A stretch of 28,021 nt of DNA from CAIOZW01 sp049317725 (GTDB taxonomy: Bacteria > Acidobacteriota > Blastocatellia > RBC074): contig JBMOHS010000031.1 in the NCBI GenBank assembly GCA_049317725.1, forward strand, positions 1 through 28,021. The letters are read 5' to 3'. Below the pieces are notes generated by a model, which worked only from the letters and a program-made list of their open reading frames with translations, searched no databases and had not been told where the DNA came from. Position numbers and translations under genes: made by a program. Below, one piece after another: positions 1 to 8,215 of this stretch; position 1 is the stretch's first letter, and every line of letters begins with the position of its first letter.

Positions 1-216
1 ATTGAAAGAGGGGTTCTGGTTTTTTCTTCTCCCCGAAAACCTTAGCGGCTTCGCGCCTTCGCGTGAGAAAAAACAACCGGGCCCACAATGGGGGGAGCCT
101 TTCGCCTCATCCTGGTCGCCCCGAGTCAGCCCTGGCGGAGGGAGAGGGCTGGGTGGATCTACCCTCGAAGCCGGCGCGAGCGGGGCTCGGGGATAGCCAT
201 CCGCTTCCTGCTGGAT
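1..216. other. Intergenic left edge, no supported gene
   Basis: No convincing gene is visible. Short open frames here lack a ribosome-binding site and have low-complexity Arg/Gly/Pro composition typical of GC-rich non-coding DNA. The segment holds the first copy of a 40-bp repeat (annotated separately). It also contains a run near 47-70 of the 'cggcttcgcgccttcgcgtg' type, which looks like a dispersed intergenic repeat rather than coding sequence; that last point is an impression only. Confidence 0.5.
110..149. repeat. 40-bp exact direct repeat, copy 1
   Basis: These 40 bases are identical, in the same orientation, to 1166-1205. The core contains CCCCGAGTCAGCCCTGGCGG followed by a purine-rich GAGGGAGAGGG tail. 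This copy lies downstream of the small partner gene of the PIN-domain protein and is outside any supported gene. Read on the minus strand it would encode the same LSLRQG-stop tail that ends endonuclease IV at the second copy. Confidence 0.9.
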
Positions 217-447
217 TCACCAAACCGAGGAGACAACATTTCCATCAGATGGCGGACTAGCATCAGTTTCGGTGGGATCCTTTTTTCGTCCCTTGGGTCC
301 TTGATCTGCCAGGTTTACGACACGAAATGCGTTCTGCTTCTCCAGGGCGGCGAAATACTCGACGAGACGGACTGGATCGTGGTTGATCTCTGCCGACATT
401 TCGTGTCGGACACGGCGAATCTCAAGGAGGATCGGTGGGGTTGTCAT
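217..447 (-). CDS. Small protein coupled to PIN toxin, possible antitoxin
   Basis: A 76-residue protein starting MTTPPILLEIRRVRHEM. Its ATG (447-445) overlaps the TGA of the upstream PIN-domain gene in an ATGA junction, so the two are almost certainly translated in a coupled manner. The N-terminal half is predicted helical and rich in Arg and Glu. The last 30 residues are Pro/Ser/Asp-rich and look disordered. From memory, short proteins opening with a PIxEEIRxxR-like helix commonly sit beside PIN proteins of the type found upstream, and an antitoxin or accessory role is the natural guess, but no DNA-binding fold (AbrB, RHH, Phd) is recognisable. A TTG at 456 in the same frame is an alternative start. 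Only the pairing is well supported; the function is inference. Confidence 0.6.
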   Translation of the reverse strand: MTTPPILLEIRRVRHEMSAEINHDPVRLVEYFAALEKQNAFRVVNLADQGPKGRKKDPTETDASPPSDGNVVSSVW

Positions 448-923
448 GAGTTCCAATTTTCTCCGAGAAGCTCCATCGGCGTAACTAACTCAGGTACATA
501 CAAGCCGAGGATACCATTGAGGCGTCGAATGTGACCAAATTTTTTCGCATTCGCTAAATGTTGACAATTCCACGTGACGAGGAAATCACAACGATGGTAG
601 GACGCAAGAGCCAAATGGAGGGCATCGCCAACCGGATCTTTAGGCATCAGTTTGTGTTTGATGTAGGCATCAACGATTTCGGCTACCTCAGGGCCGATCG
701 ACAACAGCTCCAAGTCGTCGAGGAGTTGTATCGCTTCTTCTCGACCAGGGAAGTCGCCACTCGCGAGCTCTAACAAGACCGCGTTGCTGCTCACGATGCG
801 TTCGGTTTTGAGCGCTGTATCGAGCCACTTGCGTGTCCATTCCCTCCTCGCAATCATGACTGGCTCTGATCGAATTTCGTGATAAAAGCTGGGGATGGTT
901 GTCTCGATGTAGTAGATGGCCAT
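444..923 (-). CDS. PIN-domain VapC-like toxin (predicted ribonuclease)
   Basis: A 159-residue single-domain PIN protein. The usual PIN acidic residues can be placed as follows: the first strand is YIETTIPSFY (residues 5-14), where Glu7 stands in the position normally held by Asp; Glu52 in LLELASG; Asp100 in DALHLA; and the LVTWN segment (115-119) followed by His122. The family expectation is a Mg2+-dependent RNase, usually the toxin of a type II pair. The ATG at 923 was chosen over a TTG at 926 directly before it. The gene overlaps the downstream small gene by 4 bp (ATGA), giving a two-gene cassette. The order toxin-first is opposite to classical vapBC, where the antitoxin precedes. The cassette lies between two 40-bp direct repeats, suggesting acquisition. 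The PIN assignment is firm; the target RNA cannot be inferred. Confidence 0.85.
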   Translation of the reverse strand: MAIYYIETTIPSFYHEIRSEPVMIARREWTRKWLDTALKTERIVSSNAVLLELASGDFPGREEAIQLLDDLELLSIGPEVAEIVDAYIKHKLMPKDPVGDALHLALASYHRCDFLVTWNCQHLANAKKFGHIRRLNGILGLYVPELVTPMELLGENWNS

Positions 924-1165
924 CAAATACTCTCAGGACGGAGGTGATAAGAATTCATTTGGTGCGATGTGTGCAAAGCAATTATCCCCGCGGAAGCCGG
1001 GGCGGATGGGATTTGGGAGACAGACCAGCCGATGGCGACCGGCCTCATTCCCGGACGCCGCCCCTCGCCGCAAATCAGACAGCGGGATTATCCAGGAAGA
1101 CAGATCCCATTCCAAGCCCCAGGAAGCAGGGAGTGCGGCGTTCAAGGTGGCTGACGGGCCTCCCC

Positions 1166-1205
1166 TCCTGGTCGCCCCGAGTCAGCCCTGGCGGAGGGAG
1201 AGGGC
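1166..1205. repeat. 40-bp exact direct repeat, copy 2, overlapping nfo 3' end
   Basis: This segment is identical to 110-149. It covers the stop codon and the final residues (LSLRQG) of endonuclease IV on the minus strand, so the repeat supplies the end of that gene. The two copies bracket about 1 kb containing the PIN toxin and its partner. This layout fits either a dispersed intergenic repeat or duplication of a gene end during insertion of a cassette. Confidence 0.9.
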
Positions 1206-2087
1206 GCGCGCGGCTTCAAGGTTGCGGAGGTCGTCTCCGGGGTTGTCCTGCGGGGTCTCAAGGATGAAGGGGAGGTGGGAGAGGGACGGGTGGCCAATGA
1301 CGCGGGCCAATCCGTCCAAGCCGATCTCGCCCTCGCCGAGGTGCCAGTGGCGATCGACAAAGGACCGGAAGGCCGCCCGCGAGTCGTTGAAGTGAACGAC
1401 GTGAACGCGGGAGAAGCCGACCGTCTCGTCCAGTCGTGCCAACGCCTGCTCCGCCGCCTCAGCGTCGCGCCAATCGTAGCCAGCGGCGAAGGAATGGGCC
1501 GTGTCGAGGCACATTCCCATCGGAAGGGACGGGCAGAGGGCGAGGAGATCCCGCATCTGCTCGAAGGTGCGTCCAATCTGCTCGCCCTGCCCGGCGGTGT
1601 TCTCGAGGAGGATGGTCAGAGGGGCGGCGTGGAGCTGGTCCTCGAGCCCCCGGGCAGCGGCGTGGAGGGCGCTGGCGCAGGTGGTGATCGCCGCTTCGGG
1701 GCTGGCCCCCCGGGCGCTCCCCGGGTGGACGACCAGGTAGTCGGCACCGATGAGGAGGCAGCGCTCGAGCTCATCGCGAAAGGCGGTGATCGACTTGGCA
1801 CGGGTCTCTTCGGCAGTCGCGGCGAGGTTGATGAGGTAGCACGAATGGACGACGCAGGGATCGAGCTGGGCCGCGTCGCGTTCCTCGCGAAAGCGGGCCA
1901 CTTCGGCGGCGTCGAGGGGGCGCGCGGTCCAGCCCCTCGGATTGCGGGAGAAGATCTGCCACGTCTGGCAGCCCTTCTCAGCGGCACGTTGGATCGAGCG
2001 GTCGAGCCCGCCGCCGATGCCCGTGTGGAGACCGATCCTTGCACGAGCCTGGGGACGCGTCTGGAGTGGTCGGCTGGGTTGGTTCAT
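1182..2087 (-). CDS. nfo: Endonuclease IV (deoxyribonuclease IV)
   Basis: A 301-residue AP endonuclease that incises the DNA backbone 5' of abasic sites in base excision repair, in the cytoplasm. All nine ligands of the trinuclear zinc centre can be placed by comparison with E. coli Nfo: His81, His121, Glu162, Asp195, His198, His232, Asp245, His247 and Glu277, in the motifs VVHSCYLIN, VVHPGSARG, LLENTAGQG, CLDTAHSF, HFNDS, DRHWHLGEG and FILETP. Its ATG directly abuts the stop of the upstream BON protein gene (TGAATG), so it is the last gene of a four-gene operon. The C-terminal tail after FILETP is longer than usual and ends in codons contributed by the 40-bp repeat, so the extreme end has probably been remodelled; no catalytic residue is affected. 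Confidence 0.96.
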   Translation of the reverse strand: MNQPSRPLQTRPQARARIGLHTGIGGGLDRSIQRAAEKGCQTWQIFSRNPRGWTARPLDAAEVARFREERDAAQLDPCVVHSCYLINLAATAEETRAKSITAFRDELERCLLIGADYLVVHPGSARGASPEAAITTCASALHAAARGLEDQLHAAPLTILLENTAGQGEQIGRTFEQMRDLLALCPSLPMGMCLDTAHSFAAGYDWRDAEAAEQALARLDETVGFSRVHVVHFNDSRAAFRSFVDRHWHLGEGEIGLDGLARVIGHPSLSHLPFILETPQDNPGDDLRNLEAARALSLRQG

Positions 2088-3485
2088 TCAGCGTGCCTCA
2101 CGAGACCAGCGAAGGGTGAATTGGTAGCGACCGGTGCCGCCACGCTGTCGGTCGTCGACTCGGACGATCGTCGTAAAGCCGTTCTCCGCTGCCGGCTGCT
2201 GGACGATCGTGATCGGTCCGCGCCCATCTGTTGCAAGGAGGCGCACGGCGACCGGCTCGAGGGGAAGGGGCGCACTGAACGAGGACCGCACCTCCCGCGC
2301 CGGAGATCCGGCGAGATGACGGACGGTCGCGGCAGCGCCGGTGAAGAGAACTTCGTCGGCGCCGTCGACCAGCCCGCTCCAGGCGACGGTGCCCGAGGCG
2401 AGCACCGGTGGCGGAGCAACTCCCGGCCGCTCGCGGAGCAGCGCTTGGCGAGGGACCGGTTCGGCCGCTGCACCTTCAGGGGAGGGGCTCGCCGCAACCG
2501 GCTGGGGGCGATCTTCCGCCTGTTGACGGCGGGCTGTCTCCTGCGCACGCTCGCGGGCGAGAAACAGCTCGCGACGCAAGCGCTCCGTCTCGCGCTCGAA
2601 CGTTGGAGGATCCGCGGGGACGGCCGGCGGGGCTGCCGCCTGCGGATTGACCTGCGGATTGAGAGGATTGGGGGAGGCCGTTTCCACGGCTGTCTGGGCG
2701 CGCTGCTGCCGGGCGGCCTCCTCGAGGAGCGCCGCCTCCGCCCGGTCGAACCGCAAGAGGGGCTCGCTCGGCTCCTCTGAGCGCACGCGCAGCCGGTTGA
2801 CGACCGCTTTGACGCCGCTGACCAGCCGCACAACATTCTCGGCCCCTGCCCGCTCGGGAAGATGCTCGGCGACCCCCTCCAAGGTGACCACGCCATCGCG
2901 CACGCCAACCCGGTAGCGCGTGTAGCCAAATGGGTTGTAGGCCCGGAGCGTCGCGACGACGGCCTCATCCAAAGAGGCTTCGCCAGCCGGTGCCGCTGGG
3001 TTCGCGGAAGCGGGAGAGAGGATCGGAGGAGGGGGAGTCGGCGCACTCCGCTGCCCTTCAACCTCGGCCACCTCGGCCGCCTGGGCGAGAGAGAGCCGAC
3101 GTTCATCGAGCTGCTGTTGACGCCAGAGCAACCAGGCAATGACCAGCCCAACGAGGAGCAACAAGAGGCCCAGGACGAGGAGCGTCCACTGGGCCGAGGT
3201 AAAGCGGGGGAAGCGGCGCTCCTCATCCGGGGTGAAGAGGGGGCGCGGGACGGGGAGGTCGGCCGACGGCGAGCGGCTGGCCGGCACCTCGGGGAGGAGG
3301 AGAGAACCAGTCGTCCGCTCGGGTGGGCTCGGCTCGAGCTCGGGCAGAACCAGCTTGGCCGTCGCCCTCCGACGCGTCCCACAACGCGGACAGAGCTTCA
3401 TGAACGGTCGGAGCGTGATGCCGCACTGCCGACAGAAGAGCTCGTTCGACGATCGATTCTCGCTTTCAGTTCCGCTCGTAGTCAT
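2088..3485 (-). CDS. Zinc-ribbon, single-pass membrane protein with BON domain
   Basis: A 465-residue protein of unknown function. The N-terminus carries a zinc ribbon with Cys18, Cys21, Cys32 and Cys35 (CRQC and CPRC), then a Pro-rich linker. One transmembrane helix follows at about 100-120 (TLLVLGLLLLLVGLVIAWLL) with Arg after it. After a second linker comes a BON-like domain at about 171-235, including GVVTLEGVAEHLP and a following helix with VVRLVSGVKAVVNRLRV. A charged helical, Gln/Arg-rich stretch lies near 265-340, and the C-terminal 80 residues look beta-rich. BON domains usually bind phospholipid or envelope surfaces, so the ribbon is probably cytoplasmic and the rest outside the inner membrane. 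The gene is 46 bp after the SDR gene and abuts nfo. The ATG at 3485 follows an AGAGG-like sequence. Function is not inferred beyond an envelope-associated role. Confidence 0.8.
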   Translation of the reverse strand: MTTSGTESENRSSNELFCRQCGITLRPFMKLCPRCGTRRRATAKLVLPELEPSPPERTTGSLLLPEVPASRSPSADLPVPRPLFTPDEERRFPRFTSAQWTLLVLGLLLLLVGLVIAWLLWRQQQLDERRLSLAQAAEVAEVEGQRSAPTPPPPILSPASANPAAPAGEASLDEAVVATLRAYNPFGYTRYRVGVRDGVVTLEGVAEHLPERAGAENVVRLVSGVKAVVNRLRVRSEEPSEPLLRFDRAEAALLEEAARQQRAQTAVETASPNPLNPQVNPQAAAPPAVPADPPTFERETERLRRELFLARERAQETARRQQAEDRPQPVAASPSPEGAAAEPVPRQALLRERPGVAPPPVLASGTVAWSGLVDGADEVLFTGAAATVRHLAGSPAREVRSSFSAPLPLEPVAVRLLATDGRGPITIVQQPAAENGFTTIVRVDDRQRGGTGRYQFTLRWSREAR

Positions 3486-3531
3486 ACCTCTTCTTCTTCT
3501 GCCGCTGCTGCTGACTTGATCGAGATCCCGT

Positions 3532-4323
3532 TCAAGAACGGGAGCGCCGCAGCTCCAGGTTGAGTGGACGGAGGACGACCTCGCTCATCCAGGCTTGGTC
3601 CGGTTGGCCGAGCATGGCGACGATCACCGAGGCGACCTCCTGCGGCAGCATGGCGTAGCCGATCTCTTCTGGCTCTTGGGCAGCTTCCGTGAGCGGCTGG
3701 CGATTGGCGACGCGGAAGAAGTCTGTTGCCACCGATCCGGGCAGCAAGACGGCGACGCGAATCTGGAAGGCGCGGACCTCGTGGCCGAGCGCTTCCGTCA
3801 ACCCGATCACACCGAACTTCGAGGCACAGTAGGCCCCCATGCCGCGAATCCCTGTCCGTCCAGCGCCGGACGAGACGTTGAGGATCTGGCCGCTCCGCTG
3901 GGCCTTCATCCAGGGCAGGACCTCGCGGCAGAGGAGGAAGGTGCCCGTCAGGTTGGTGTCGAGCACCGTCCGCCAGTCGGACATCGCGTAGCCGTCGACC
4001 TCGCCGTTGAGGCTCAAGCCGGCGTTGTTGAGGAGGATGTCGATGCGGCCAAAGCGCTGGGCGGTCGCGGCGACGGCCTCCTGGACAGAAGACTCTTCCC
4101 GCACATCGCAGGGACACACCAACACTTCGGGTGCACCTGCCTCTCTGGCCAGTGCCGCGACCTCGGCGAGGGGTTCCGGCCGACGGGCGAGAAGGGCCAG
4201 CCGCAGACCGCGTGCAGCAAGGGCCAGCGCCGTCGCTCGGCCAATGCCGACCGACGCCCCGGTGATGACGGCCACTTGGCCAGCGGTGAGGGTCGTCTGA
4301 TTGAGTCCTGGCCGCTCGATCAA
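3532..4323 (-). CDS. Short-chain dehydrogenase/reductase (SDR)
   Basis: A 263-residue classical SDR, an NAD(P)-dependent oxidoreductase with a Rossmann fold. Visible features are the cofactor motif TGASVGIG (21-28), NNAG (99-102), catalytic Ser152, and Tyr165-x3-Lys169 (YCASK). The open frame continues upstream through the preceding hydrolase gene without being coding. I place the start at a TTG (4323-4321) that overlaps the hydrolase stop as TTGA, about 7 bases after GAGAGGGGG. This gives a family-typical length. The residue after the TGASVGIG glycines does not settle NADH versus NADPH. The substrate cannot be assigned. It is second in the operon after dienelactone hydrolase, but that pairing is not known to me as a defined pathway. 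Confidence 0.9.
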   Translation of the reverse strand: MIERPGLNQTTLTAGQVAVITGASVGIGRATALALAARGLRLALLARRPEPLAEVAALAREAGAPEVLVCPCDVREESSVQEAVAATAQRFGRIDILLNNAGLSLNGEVDGYAMSDWRTVLDTNLTGTFLLCREVLPWMKAQRSGQILNVSSGAGRTGIRGMGAYCASKFGVIGLTEALGHEVRAFQIRVAVLLPGSVATDFFRVANRQPLTEAAQEPEEIGYAMLPQEVASVIVAMLGQPDQAWMSEVVLRPLNLELRRSRS

Positions 4324-5036
4324 CGGGCGCCCCCTCTCAGATGACGTCCGAGAAATGCCAGGACCGTCTGCCAAGCATCGGCCGCGTCGGAGGGGCTGTA
4401 GACATCGGGGCGGGTGTCGTTGAAGAAGGCGTGCGAGGCACCGGCATAGACCTTGACCTCGCCATCGCGCCCATACTCCCGGAGCGCCGTCGAGAGCTGG
4501 GCCATCTTGGCGGTGGTGATCCAGGCGTCCTTCTCGCCGCCGATGAAGAGGAGCGGGCATTCGAGCTGGGCGAGGAGGGAGGTCTGCTCCGGCAGGTCGC
4601 CATAGAAGGGGGCCGAGGCGTCGACCTTGGCTTGACAGGCGAGGCGCAGCGCATAGGTGCCGCCCATGCAGAACCCGGTGACGCCGACCGCCGTCACGTC
4701 GGGCCAGGTCCGCAACTCGGCGAGGACGATCTGGAGCCGGGCGACGCCGTCCTCGACCTGGAGCGCGCTCATCAACCGGGCGGCCTCTTCGGGATCGGCG
4801 GTGACGACACCATCATAGAGATCCGGGGCAATCACGAGGTAACCCTCGGCGGCATAACGCCGGGCGATATCCTCAATGTGCGGGTTGAGCCCCCACCACT
4901 CGTGAACCAGGATCAAGGCTGGTCCTGATGTCTTCCCTGCCGGACGGACTACCAACGCGGGAACCGTCCGTGCGGCTCCGCCAAAGGTCGTCCGGCTCAT
5001 CTCCACTGCTGCCTTCTCGTTCGTTGTCTCGGTCAT
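4320..5036 (-). CDS. Dienelactone hydrolase family protein
   Basis: A 238-residue alpha/beta hydrolase. The catalytic triad typical of dienelactone hydrolases is visible: nucleophile Cys123 in GFCMGG, Asp170 in GGEKDAW and His202 in ASHAFF. Glu46 in VHEWWGL corresponds to the Glu that interacts with the Cys in the family. In aromatic degradation, this enzyme opens dienelactone to maleylacetate. Many family members have other ester or lactone substrates, and there is no chlorocatechol cluster here, so the substrate is open. It is cytoplasmic with no signal peptide. The ATG at 5036 is preceded by GGGGAAGGG. It is the first gene of the minus-strand operon and overlaps the next gene by 4 bp. It is divergent from the enoyl-CoA hydratase gene, with 288 bp between the starts. 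Confidence 0.92.
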   Translation of the reverse strand: MTETTNEKAAVEMSRTTFGGAARTVPALVVRPAGKTSGPALILVHEWWGLNPHIEDIARRYAAEGYLVIAPDLYDGVVTADPEEAARLMSALQVEDGVARLQIVLAELRTWPDVTAVGVTGFCMGGTYALRLACQAKVDASAPFYGDLPEQTSLLAQLECPLLFIGGEKDAWITTAKMAQLSTALREYGRDGEVKVYAGASHAFFNDTRPDVYSPSDAADAWQTVLAFLGRHLRGGAR

Positions 5037-5324
5037 GACTGCCCTTCCCCTGATTTGTGTGGTTGGTATCGCTCTTCGCTCTCTTGGCTGTCAGCCCCAT
5101 CCGGTCGATCGGGCAGGGCGCTCTCCCAACCCGATCAGAAAAAATATCGTATCCGGGAGATGGGAGCAATCGATGCCCCGGTCCCCTACCCTTTCCCGTC
5201 CTTGGTAACCGACTCGACATCTCCGCCCCGGCCAAGGATAATCGGGGGGAGGCGGTCGGGGAACGCCCCGTCTGACTGCCGGCAAGCGAACGGGATCGAC
5301 GACACCAAACGAGGAGAGACGCTG

Positions 5325-6101
<777 letters not shown>

Positions 6102-6170
6102 TCGAGACGTTCCCCCCACCTCGGGCTGGTGGGGCCACCCCCCAATCGATCAAGACGAGAGGTTCCCCTT

Positions 6171-7427
6171 ATGCGATCCAATCAGGCAGCGCTGCCGCGG
6201 CAATGGCGACGACGACTCGGTCTCCTCTTCCTGGTCGTGGGTGGCTTCGCGATCGGCCAACCGGCGCGGGCCCTCCCGGACTACCTGAAGATCTTCGCCA
6301 CCGATCCGCTCTCGCGGCCAGAACTGCGCACGCAGTGCGCGGTCTGCCACGTCGATCCAAGCGGGGGAGGCGAGCGGAACCCCTTCGGCCACGCCTTCGC
6401 CGCCGCCGGCCACACCATCACGCCGGCCCTCCGTCGGGAGTTCCCCACCCTGTTTCAACAGGCGACGGTACCGCCCGTCCGCTTTCTCGAAGGGGATGCC
6501 GAGGCGATCGTCACCATCGACGGGCGCGAATACGCGATCAATACCCGAACCAAGACCGTGCGCGAGCTGGAGGCGCCCGCCCCTCCCCCTGCTACCCAGG
6601 AGGTGGCCAAGGCCGCTCCGGTTCCAACCCAGTCGGTGGCCCAGTCCGACTCCGTCTACCGGGCCGCCGATCTCAGGCTCGTCAACCTCCCGACGGCGAT
6701 TCCGGTTCCGAAGGGATCCCTCTGGACAGACTTCACGCACCGCTTCCCATTCGGGAGACCGACCAATGTCGAAGGGCTCTTCGGGCTTGACGCCCTGGCG
6801 CTCCCGTCGTTCGGATTTGTCTACGGCTTGACGGATCGGATCCAGCTCGGTGCCTACCGCTCCCCGGGTGACCTCGGTCGACCGATCCAACTGACGGTCG
6901 GCGCGAGCCTCTTCAGCGAGCAGCGCGGCGACGCGCTCTCGACCATGGTCCGGTTTGGCGTCGAGGGGCGCGACAACCTGCGGCGGCAGTACACCACCAG
7001 CCTCGAAGCGACCGTCGCGCGGAGCCTGACCCGCCACGCCCAGCTCTACGTCGTTCCGACGCTCTCCTTTGGCGACCGGCCCTTCATTGCCGACCTGACC
7101 AGCGAGACGCCCGGGACGACCGCCTTCGCCCTTGGGGCTGGCCTCGCCGTCAACGTCCGCCCGAGCGTTGCCCTGCTCGGCGAGGCCAACTACCGGCTGA
7201 CCGAGGCCGCCCGCTACCGCGAGATCGGCCAGGGAATCCGCCGGCCTGTCTACGGCTTCGGCATCCAGAAGGCCAGCGCCTCGCGGCGTCACGCCTTCAC
7301 CCTCACCTTCAGCAATGGCCCCGGGACGACCCTCTCGCAACGGTCGCAGACCCGGGGCCTCTACTTTGTCGATGACAGCCTCCGTGGGCTGACCATCGGA
7401 TTCAACCTCTCCCGCCGCCTCTTCTAG
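6171..7427 (+). CDS. Cytochrome c motif plus beta-barrel outer-membrane protein (DUF5777-like)
   Basis: A 418-residue secreted protein. The signal peptide spans about residues 12-34 (RRRLGLLFLVVGG, likely cleavage after ARA). One c-type haem site follows, CAVCH at 56-60, in a segment DPLSRPELRTQCAVCHVDPS resembling cytochrome modules that precede barrel proteins in other bacteria. A Pro/Ala linker occupies about 135-160. From about 180 to the C-terminus the sequence alternates in a beta-barrel pattern, with repeated F/Y/L strands, and ends in a terminal phenylalanine (FNLSRRLF), a typical outer-membrane signature. I infer a barrel in the outer membrane with a periplasmic haem domain. The start at 6171 (GAGAGG upstream) precedes the signal peptide directly. 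It is convergent with the SYLF gene, only 3 bp apart. Substrate and redox role are unknown. Confidence 0.75.
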   Translation: MRSNQAALPRQWRRRLGLLFLVVGGFAIGQPARALPDYLKIFATDPLSRPELRTQCAVCHVDPSGGGERNPFGHAFAAAGHTITPALRREFPTLFQQATVPPVRFLEGDAEAIVTIDGREYAINTRTKTVRELEAPAPPPATQEVAKAAPVPTQSVAQSDSVYRAADLRLVNLPTAIPVPKGSLWTDFTHRFPFGRPTNVEGLFGLDALALPSFGFVYGLTDRIQLGAYRSPGDLGRPIQLTVGASLFSEQRGDALSTMVRFGVEGRDNLRRQYTTSLEATVARSLTRHAQLYVVPTLSFGDRPFIADLTSETPGTTAFALGAGLAVNVRPSVALLGEANYRLTEAARYREIGQGIRRPVYGFGIQKASASRRHAFTLTFSNGPGTTLSQRSQTRGLYFVDDSLRGLTIGFNLSRRLF

Positions 7428-7430
7428 CGG

Positions 7431-8132
7431 CTAACGGCGCCGCTTCGAGTAGCGCTCGAGGGTGGTCGGAAAGATCTTGACGTCGGCCGGGCTGGCGAGA
7501 TCTCCCTTGAGGATCGCCTCGGCCTTGACCCCTTCGCCGTAGACAGCCTCGTTGTTCTTCGTCTCCTGCCGGATGACCGTTCCCTTCAGCTCCAACCCGG
7601 CAAAGAGCCCTTTGCTGCGGGAGTAGGAGAGGATCTGGGCATCAAGCCGCAGGTCCGTACCGGCCCCGACTTGGCGCCCGACCGGGCCCGCCGCGACAGA
7701 GGCGTCCCCGCCCATCTCAAATTTGCTCTTGAGCAGGCTCTTCATTCCATCGGAGGAGACGAAGAGCAGGACGAAGTCGGTCGATTGCGCACCGATCTGC
7801 AGGCCCACGCTCCCTCCGGCCAGTTCAAAATAGGCCGGGGCACTCCAGCCCCCCTTGGCACGGCAACTGGCGACCCCGCGCCCCCCGCGACCTCCAATGA
7901 TGAAGCCCCCTTTGATGACATCGGGAAAGACCGCGACGCAGACGGCCTTGTCAAGGACCCCAAGGGGAATCGAGTTGTCAGTGGTCGCCATGATCTCCTT
8001 GAAGACATCGGAGGCCTTCTGTGCCTGCTTGATCGCGTCCTTCTTCTGCGCGTAGCCCTCACCGGTCAGCCCGACGAGCAGGCAGAGCAGCAGCGCGAGG
8101 CTGACTCCCAGCGTCGTTCGATTGCGTTTCAT
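7431..8132 (-). CDS. SYLF / YSC84-like lipid-binding protein, exported
   Basis: A 233-residue protein with an N-terminal signal peptide (LGVSLALLLCLLVGL, likely cut near AQKK at 28-30), so it is probably periplasmic. The mature part matches the SYLF (YSC84) family in style: a helical start containing AQKASDVFKEIM, then IPLGVLDKAVCVAVFPDVIK, GGFIIGGRGGRGV, GGWSAPAYFELAGGSVGLQIG, DFVLLF and later GLFAGLELKGTVI. SYLF domains bind phosphoinositides in eukaryotes; the bacterial role is not established. The start at 8132 follows a strong GGAGGA site 6-7 bases upstream. The gene lies 83 bp downstream of nagA on the same strand and may be cotranscribed, although no functional link is obvious. Confidence 0.88.
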   Translation of the reverse strand: MKRNRTTLGVSLALLLCLLVGLTGEGYAQKKDAIKQAQKASDVFKEIMATTDNSIPLGVLDKAVCVAVFPDVIKGGFIIGGRGGRGVASCRAKGGWSAPAYFELAGGSVGLQIGAQSTDFVLLFVSSDGMKSLLKSKFEMGGDASVAAGPVGRQVGAGTDLRLDAQILSYSRSKGLFAGLELKGTVIRQETKNNEAVYGEGVKAEAILKGDLASPADVKIFPTTLERYSKRRR

Positions 8133-8215
8133 TCTGGTTCCTCCTTGATCTGTTCTTTTTCTGAGAAATTCCGCCGCTGGAGGATCCGAATCCTCCAGCA
8201 GACGTGTCTGCCCAA

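Noticed and set aside
1275..2780. 501-codon plus-strand open frame
   Set aside because: It is antisense to nfo and the BON-domain gene, both of which have clear motifs and ribosome-binding context. The open frame is a product of GC-rich codon use.
4324..4560. N-terminal extension of the SDR frame
   Set aside because: These 79 codons overlap the conserved end of dienelactone hydrolase and look non-coding. The SDR fold begins just after the TTG at 4323.
6150..7340. 396-codon minus-strand open frame
   Set aside because: Antisense to the signal-peptide and CxxCH-bearing cytochrome-barrel gene; Gly/Arg/Glu-rich low-complexity translation.
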